Shown in pieces: positions 1 through 2,653 of a stretch of DNA of 5,177 nt. A model generated the notes under the pieces. It ran no database searches and had not been told where the DNA came from. It was given only the letters and a program-made list of their open reading frames with translations. This DNA comes from Gemmatimonadota bacterium (GTDB taxonomy: Bacteria; Gemmatimonadota; Gemmatimonadetes; Gemmatimonadales; GWC2-71-9), in contig JAOUIC010000161.1 in NCBI GenBank assembly GCA_029884275.1, forward strand, positions 1 to 5,177, in the 5' to 3' direction. The stretch's first letter is position 1. Every line of letters starts with the position of its first letter. Both the position numbers and the translations under genes were made by a program.

Positions 1-59
1 TGGCCTATGTCGGGGTGGTGGTACCACTGCTTCTCTTCGAGGTCCGATTCGTCCGATGA
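1..59 (+). CDS. C-terminal tail of a membrane protein upstream of atpB (partial, AtpI-like position)
   Basis: Only the last 18 codons and the TGA stop (57-59) are inside the window, read in the frame that starts at base 3. They give the hydrophobic stretch AYVGVVVPLLLFEVRFVR, which looks like the end of a transmembrane helix followed by a short basic tail. The stop overlaps the atpB start as ATGA (56-59), the usual sign of translational coupling within an operon. In many bacteria the gene directly before atpB is atpI or another small membrane protein of the ATP synthase cluster, so such a protein is the natural guess from position. The visible residues are too few to assign a family. An alternative is that the frame is open by chance, but the exact 4-base overlap and the membrane-like composition argue against that. 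Confidence 0.6.
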   Translation, partial: AYVGVVVPLLLFEVRFVR

Positions 60-919
60 TGCTGCTCCAGGAGAAACTCAACGTCGGCGAGATGGTCCTG
101 CATCACACCGCGGATGCATGGACCCTCGACTTCTACCCGCTCGGGAAGATTCACCTCCCGCGTTTCGCCGACGTCCACCTCGGCCCGGTCACGCTGAACC
201 TCTCGCCCACCAAGCACGTGGTCTTCATGGTGCTGGCGGCGGTGCTGGTGTTCCTGACCATGAAGCTGGCGGGTCGGTCGCTGGCGAAGCAGCGGGCCGG
301 CGAGCGGGCTCCCATGGGGTTCGCCAACGCGATCGAAGGGCTGGTCCTGTTCGTCCGCAACGACATCTGCATCGCCAACATCGGTCACGGCGGGGCCAGG
401 TTCGCGCCGCTCATCCTGTCGCTGTTCTTCTTCATCCTGTACGGCAACCTGCTGGGTCTGATCCCATGGGGATCGAGCCCCACCGGCAACCTGGCGGTCA
501 CCGGAGCGCTGGCGCTGCTCGTGCTGGTGACGGTCGAGGTGGCGGGGTTCCTGAAACTCGGCGCCAAGGGGTATCTCGGGACGATCTTTCCGCACTTTCC
601 CGGCCTCACCGGTGTCGGAGCCACGGTGATGGCGGTGGCGATGTCGCCCATCGAGCTCATGAGCAAGCTGGTCAAGCCGTTCGCCCTCGCGGTCCGTCTC
701 TTCGGCAACATGACGGCGGGTCATTTCGTGATCCTGTCGCTGTTCGGGATCGTGTTTCTGTTCGGCAATCTCGGCGCGGCGAGCTGGGGCATCGGCATCG
801 TCACCGCGATGCTGGTGACCGGTATCATGCTGCTGGAGCTGATCGTGGCGGTGCTGCAGGCATACGTCTTTGCGCTGTTGAGTTCGGTGTTCATCGGCCT
901 GATGCAACACGAGCATTAG
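56..919 (+). CDS. atpB: F-type ATP synthase F0 subunit a (AtpB)
   Basis: Subunit a forms the stationary half-channels through which protons reach and leave the c-ring in the inner membrane. The 287-residue product has a long N-terminal segment (about residues 1-50, with a HH-T-AD-W motif) followed by several hydrophobic helices, for example near 54-71, 116-136 and 147-165. The family signature is ALAVRLFGNM at 211-220, where Arg214 matches the essential E. coli Arg210. The last helix carries LQAYVF with Gln268, matching Gln252. The residues at the E. coli Glu219 and His245 positions are His223 and Glu261, the exchanged pair known from mitochondrial and many bacterial enzymes. The ATG at 56 overlaps the preceding stop by four bases; a second ATG at 59 is an equally possible start. 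GAGG at 39-42 is rather far upstream, so coupling to the previous gene probably drives initiation. The downstream gap to atpE is unusually long. Confidence 0.97.
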   Translation: MMLLQEKLNVGEMVLHHTADAWTLDFYPLGKIHLPRFADVHLGPVTLNLSPTKHVVFMVLAAVLVFLTMKLAGRSLAKQRAGERAPMGFANAIEGLVLFVRNDICIANIGHGGARFAPLILSLFFFILYGNLLGLIPWGSSPTGNLAVTGALALLVLVTVEVAGFLKLGAKGYLGTIFPHFPGLTGVGATVMAVAMSPIELMSKLVKPFALAVRLFGNMTAGHFVILSLFGIVFLFGNLGAASWGIGIVTAMLVTGIMLLELIVAVLQAYVFALLSSVFIGLMQHEH

Positions 920-929
920 GCGATTGGTC

Positions 930-955
930 GTAGGGACGGGCCTCCGTGCCCGTCC
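930..955 (+). repeat. GTAG-headed REP-like palindrome, copy 1
   Basis: A GTAG head (930-933) is followed by a perfect 8-bp stem, GGACGGGC (934-941) pairing with GCCCGTCC (948-955), around the loop CTCCGT. A GTAG head on a GC-rich palindrome is the hallmark of REP elements mobilised by REP-associated tyrosine transposases. A second copy follows exactly 33 bases downstream. Only the window sequence supports this; the number of genomic copies is unknown. Confidence 0.65.
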
Positions 956-962
956 ATGAGTG

Positions 963-988
963 GTATGGGCGGGCCTCTGCGCCCGCCC
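963..988 (+). repeat. REP-like palindrome, copy 2 (GTAT head)
   Basis: This unit lies in the same orientation as copy 1 with a 33-base period. The stem is GGGCGGGC (967-974) with GCCCGCCC (981-988), around the loop CTCTGC. Compared with copy 1, the A936:T953 stem pair is replaced by G969:C986, so both sides changed and pairing is kept. The head is GTAT (963-966) rather than GTAG. Confidence 0.6.
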
Positions 989-1027
989 CAGGGTCAGGTG
1001 GCGGCGTTCGGCCTCCCGACCCGGTAG

Positions 1028-1043
1028 CTCACCGGATGGTGAG
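1028..1043 (+). repeat. Short stem-loop in the atpE leader
   Basis: CTCACC (1028-1033) pairs perfectly with GGTGAG (1038-1043) around a GGAT loop, and one further G:T pair can be added outside (1027/1044). No T-run follows, so it is not a terminator. It may be part of a folded leader or a degraded repeat. Confidence 0.45.
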
Positions 1044-1047
1044 TGAT

Positions 1048-1076
1048 GCCCGTCGGTCTCACGACCAGGGACGGGC
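1048..1076 (+). repeat. Nested stem-loop in the atpE leader, possible decayed REP-like unit
   Basis: GCCCGTC (1048-1054) pairs with GACGGGC (1070-1076). Inside it GGTC (1055-1058) pairs with GACC (1063-1066) around a TCAC loop, leaving a 3-base bulge on the right side. The right arm GGGACGGGCC (1068-1077) is identical to bases 933-942 of REP-like copy 1, so this may be a rearranged relative of it. Confidence 0.45.
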
Positions 1077-1127
1077 CACGGAGACGGCACCGCGGCGGGA
1101 GACGCGGTGGTCCGGCCGGCGGACGCG

Positions 1128-1133
1128 GATAAT
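1128..1133 (+). promoter_or_regulatory. Candidate -10 box ahead of atpE
   Basis: GATAAT matches the bacterial -10 consensus at five of six positions and stands in an AT-richer island in otherwise GC-rich DNA, 36 bases before the atpE start. No good -35 box is visible at 15-18 bases upstream. It could give extra transcription of atpE-F-H, but this is weak evidence. Confidence 0.2.
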
Positions 1134-1159
1134 CACACAATCTCCCCCAGTGTCTCAAT

Positions 1160-1163
1160 GGAG
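1160..1163 (+). promoter_or_regulatory. Shine-Dalgarno site deciding the atpE start
   Basis: GGAG lies six bases before the ATG at 1170. The upstream in-frame ATG at 1158 overlaps this site, and the extension from 1107 would add residues unlike any c subunit, so 1170 is the best start. The in-frame ATG at 1179 is a less favoured alternative. Confidence 0.75.
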
Positions 1164-1169
1164 AATGAC

Positions 1170-1433
1170 ATGCTGAACATGCTTGCCCTGCTTCAGGAGG
1201 CCGTCGCGGCGGCTCCCAACTACGGCTGGCTCGGCGCCGGAATCGGCGTGGGCCTCGCCATCATCGGCGCCGGCATCGGTCTCGGCCGGATCGGCGGCTC
1301 GATGGCCGAGTCCATCGCGCGGCAGCCGGAGGCGGCGGGCGAGATCCGCGGCGCGGGCCTGCTGATCGCGGTGCTGCTCGAGGGCGCCACGATCATCGCT
1401 CTGGTGTTCGCGCTGCTCTTCAAGCTGCTCTAA
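1170..1433 (+). CDS. atpE: F-type ATP synthase F0 subunit c (AtpE, proteolipid)
   Basis: Subunit c is the hairpin protein that assembles into the rotating ring of the F0 motor. From the ATG at 1170 the product has 87 residues, slightly above the roughly 80 typical of bacteria. Helix 1 (about 19-44) is a glycine-rich GxGxG helix. The cytoplasmic loop carries the conserved Arg51-Gln52-Pro53. Helix 2 (about 62-87) contains the ion-binding carboxylate Glu71 in the context LLEGATIIALVF. Known sodium-binding c subunits have a Gln in helix 1 and a Ser or Thr right after the carboxylate. Here the matching positions are Leu38 and Gly72, so proton coupling is expected. The gene has its own strong GGAG site and a long structured leader, consistent with the need for many c copies per enzyme. 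The palindrome at 1433-1446 begins on its last stop base. Confidence 0.97.
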   Translation: MLNMLALLQEAVAAAPNYGWLGAGIGVGLAIIGAGIGLGRIGGSMAESIARQPEAAGEIRGAGLLIAVLLEGATIIALVFALLFKLL

Positions 1434-1446
1434 CCCGGCGCCGGGT
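1433..1446. repeat. Perfect 14-base palindrome between atpE and atpF
   Basis: ACCCGGCGCCGGGT is its own reverse complement and starts at the last base of the atpE stop codon. In RNA it could form a 5-bp stem with a GCGC loop. No T-run follows, so it is not a classical terminator. It may protect the 3' end of an atpE message or slow polymerase before atpF. Confidence 0.5.
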
Positions 1447-1454
1447 ACCGACTC

Positions 1455-2003
1455 ATGACGTTCATGCTGCTCGCGCTCGCCGCCGAAGAGGCGGGGCATG
1501 CCGCTCCGACCTCGCCATTCGAGGTGAATTTCGGCCTGTTCTTCTGGACCTGGCTGGTCTTCGGCGTGCTGATGTTCGTGCTGTGGAAGTTCGCCTTCCC
1601 GGCGATCCTCAAGGCCACCGAGGAGCGGGAGCAGACCATCGCGCGCCAGCTCGAGGAGGCGGCCAAGGCCAACACCGACGCCCAGGCGCTGCTGGAGCAG
1701 AACCGCAAGGCGCTCACCGAGGCCAGGCACCAGGCGCAGTCGCTGCTGGCCGAGGCGAAGGCCGCCATCGAGAAGGAACGGGCCACCGCGACCGAGAAGA
1801 CCCGGCAGGAGCAGGAGGCGCTGCTCGACCGCTCGCGCCGCGAGATCGTGGCCGAGCGGGACAAGGCGATGACCGAGCTCCGCCGCGAGGCGGTGGACCT
1901 GTCGCTCGCCGCCGCCGCCCGCCTGCTGGGGCGGCGCATGGACAGCGCCGCGGACCGGGCGCTGGTCGAGGAATACCTGAGCTCGCTGGAGAAGGCCCAT
2001 TGA
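1455..2003 (+). CDS. atpF: F-type ATP synthase F0 subunit b (AtpF)
   Basis: Subunit b forms the peripheral stalk that anchors the F1 head to subunit a through a dimeric coiled coil. The 182-residue product has one transmembrane helix at about 25-47 (NFGLFFWTWLVFGVLM within it). A long charged, alanine-rich helix without prolines follows from about 55 to 150, the expected right-handed coiled coil. The C-terminal segment (about 151-178, LAAAARLLGRRMDSAADRAL) is the usual region contacting delta. Residues 1-24 form a short extension with a hydrophobic start (FMLLALAA) ahead of the membrane helix. It is either a periplasmic extension or the sign of a later start, since ATG codons lie at both 1455 and 1464. 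No strong ribosome binding site is visible, so initiation may depend on translation of atpE 21 bases upstream. Its stop overlaps the atpH start. A single b gene, not a b/b' pair, is present here. Confidence 0.95.
   Translation: MTFMLLALAAEEAGHAAPTSPFEVNFGLFFWTWLVFGVLMFVLWKFAFPAILKATEEREQTIARQLEEAAKANTDAQALLEQNRKALTEARHQAQSLLAEAKAAIEKERATATEKTRQEQEALLDRSRREIVAERDKAMTELRREAVDLSLAAAARLLGRRMDSAADRALVEEYLSSLEKAH
1988..1991 (+). promoter_or_regulatory. Shine-Dalgarno site supporting the TTG start of atpH
   Basis: GGAG inside the end of atpF, continuing as GGAGAAGG to 1995, stands eight bases before the TTG at 2000. It supports that rare codon as the atpH start. Confidence 0.65.
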
Positions 2004-2536
2004 GTTCCGAGAGCATCGCCCTCAACTACGCCGAGGCGCTGTTCCAGCTCGGCGAATCGAGCGGGCGGACGCAGGAGTTCGCCGACCTGCTCGACGCCGT
2101 GGTCCATGGCGTTGCGGCCGCGCCCCGGGTACGGGCGGTGCTGCTCTCGCCCAAGGTCACCAAGGCCCAGAAGTGCGCCCTGATGGCGACCGCCCTGCCG
2201 GACGCCCCGCGGGAGTTCGTGGCCTTTCTGCAGTCGGTGATCCGACGCGGCAGGCAGGCGCTGTTTGGCGAGATGGTGCGGCAGTACCAGGAGCTGCTCG
2301 ACGTGAAACTGGAGCGGGTCCGGGCGGCCGTGACCGTGGCTCGGCCGGCTGACGAGGGACTCAGGCGCCAGATCACCGAGAGCCTCACCCGGGTCATGGG
2401 GAAGGAAGTCCTGCCCCACTTTCACGAGGACCCCGAGATTCTCGGCGGCGTCATCGTGCGGGTCGGCGACCGGGTGTTCGACGGCTCGGTCCGCCGGCGG
2501 ATGACGCTGCTGCGCCGGCAGCTGCTGTCGAGGTAG
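2000..2536 (+). CDS. atpH: F-type ATP synthase F1 subunit delta (AtpH), TTG start
   Basis: Delta (called OSCP in mitochondria) caps the F1 head and joins it to the b stalk. Read from the TTG at 2000, the product is 178 residues, a normal length for the family. The N-terminal helical domain opens with the characteristic LNYAEALF (8-15). The C-terminal region ends with the conserved ILGGVIVRVGDRVFDGSV (148-165), the strongest family marker. No in-frame ATG or GTG exists close by. The first ATG codons downstream would remove conserved N-terminal helices, so the TTG is required; it overlaps the atpF stop as TTGA (2000-2003) and has a GGAG site eight bases before it. In most operons atpA follows directly, but here a terminator-like hairpin and an unrelated gene come next. 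Confidence 0.94.
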   Translation: MSSESIALNYAEALFQLGESSGRTQEFADLLDAVVHGVAAAPRVRAVLLSPKVTKAQKCALMATALPDAPREFVAFLQSVIRRGRQALFGEMVRQYQELLDVKLERVRAAVTVARPADEGLRRQITESLTRVMGKEVLPHFHEDPEILGGVIVRVGDRVFDGSVRRRMTLLRRQLLSR

Positions 2537-2567
2537 CGAGCCAGGGGGACGATGGGACAGCGGGGAT

Positions 2568-2605
2568 GACGGGGCGGGTCACGGGACCCGCCCCGTCTCG
2601 TTTCC
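2568..2605 (+). terminator. Intrinsic terminator-like hairpin after atpH
   Basis: GACGGGGCGGGTC (2568-2580) and GACCCGCCCCGTC (2585-2597) form a perfect 13-bp stem with an ACGG loop, followed by TCGTTTCC (2598-2605). The stem is very stable; the T-tract is short and interrupted, which is common in GC-rich genomes. It lies 31 bases beyond the atpH stop and faces the right direction to end the atp transcript. On the other strand there is no T-run, so it appears one-directional. Confidence 0.75.
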
Positions 2606-2642
2606 TGCAGGTCGCGGGCTCCGCCGGCCAGCCGTTCCCGAG

Positions 2643-2648
2643 TATCAT
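2643..2648 (+). promoter_or_regulatory. Candidate -10 box of the peptidase gene (possibly leaderless)
   Basis: TATCAT lies five bases before the ATG at 2654. With the usual spacing, transcription would begin at or next to the start codon, giving a leaderless message. This fits the absence of a visible Shine-Dalgarno site before the ATG. No clear -35 box is seen, so the assignment is tentative. Confidence 0.25.
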
Positions 2649-2653
2649 ACGAC

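Larger units (their letters stand above)
920..1169. other. atpB-atpE intergenic spacer, rich in hairpins, no gene
   Basis: These 250 bases contain no convincing gene. A frame from 946 to 1176 has no ribosome binding site, an arginine/proline-rich product and runs across the atpE start. The spacer instead holds two tandem REP-like hairpins (930-988), two further stem-loops (1028-1043 and 1048-1076), a weaker one (1110-1124), a GATAAT box (1128-1133) and the atpE ribosome binding site (1160-1163). It interrupts an otherwise tightly packed operon just before the gene whose product is needed in most copies. It could therefore influence mRNA processing or separate expression of atpE, which is an inference. 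Confidence 0.8.

Noticed and set aside
934..988. CRISPR array or attenuator reading of the tandem hairpins
   Set aside because: There are only two units, the stems fill most of the period so no spacers remain, and no T-run follows either stem. A REP-like interpretation fits better.
5..1090. A 361-codon open frame on the - strand, antisense to atpB
   Set aside because: It overlaps all of atpB and the repeat spacer. The product is very rich in Arg, Gln, His and Glu with no hydrophobic core, typical of antisense shadows.
946..1176. A 76-codon + strand frame in the atpB-atpE spacer
   Set aside because: There is no ribosome binding site, the arginine/proline-rich product runs through the REP-like hairpins, and it overlaps the atpE start and its Shine-Dalgarno site.
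1155..2425. Two overlapping open frames on the - strand across atpE, atpF and atpH
   Set aside because: Both are antisense to well-identified ATP synthase genes, and their leucine/arginine- or serine-rich products show no domain.
1583..2536. A longer start for atpH inside atpF (ATG at 1583)
   Set aside because: This would add about 139 low-complexity Gly/Arg/Ala residues read out of frame from atpF. The delta family begins near LNYAEALF, which fits the TTG at 2000.
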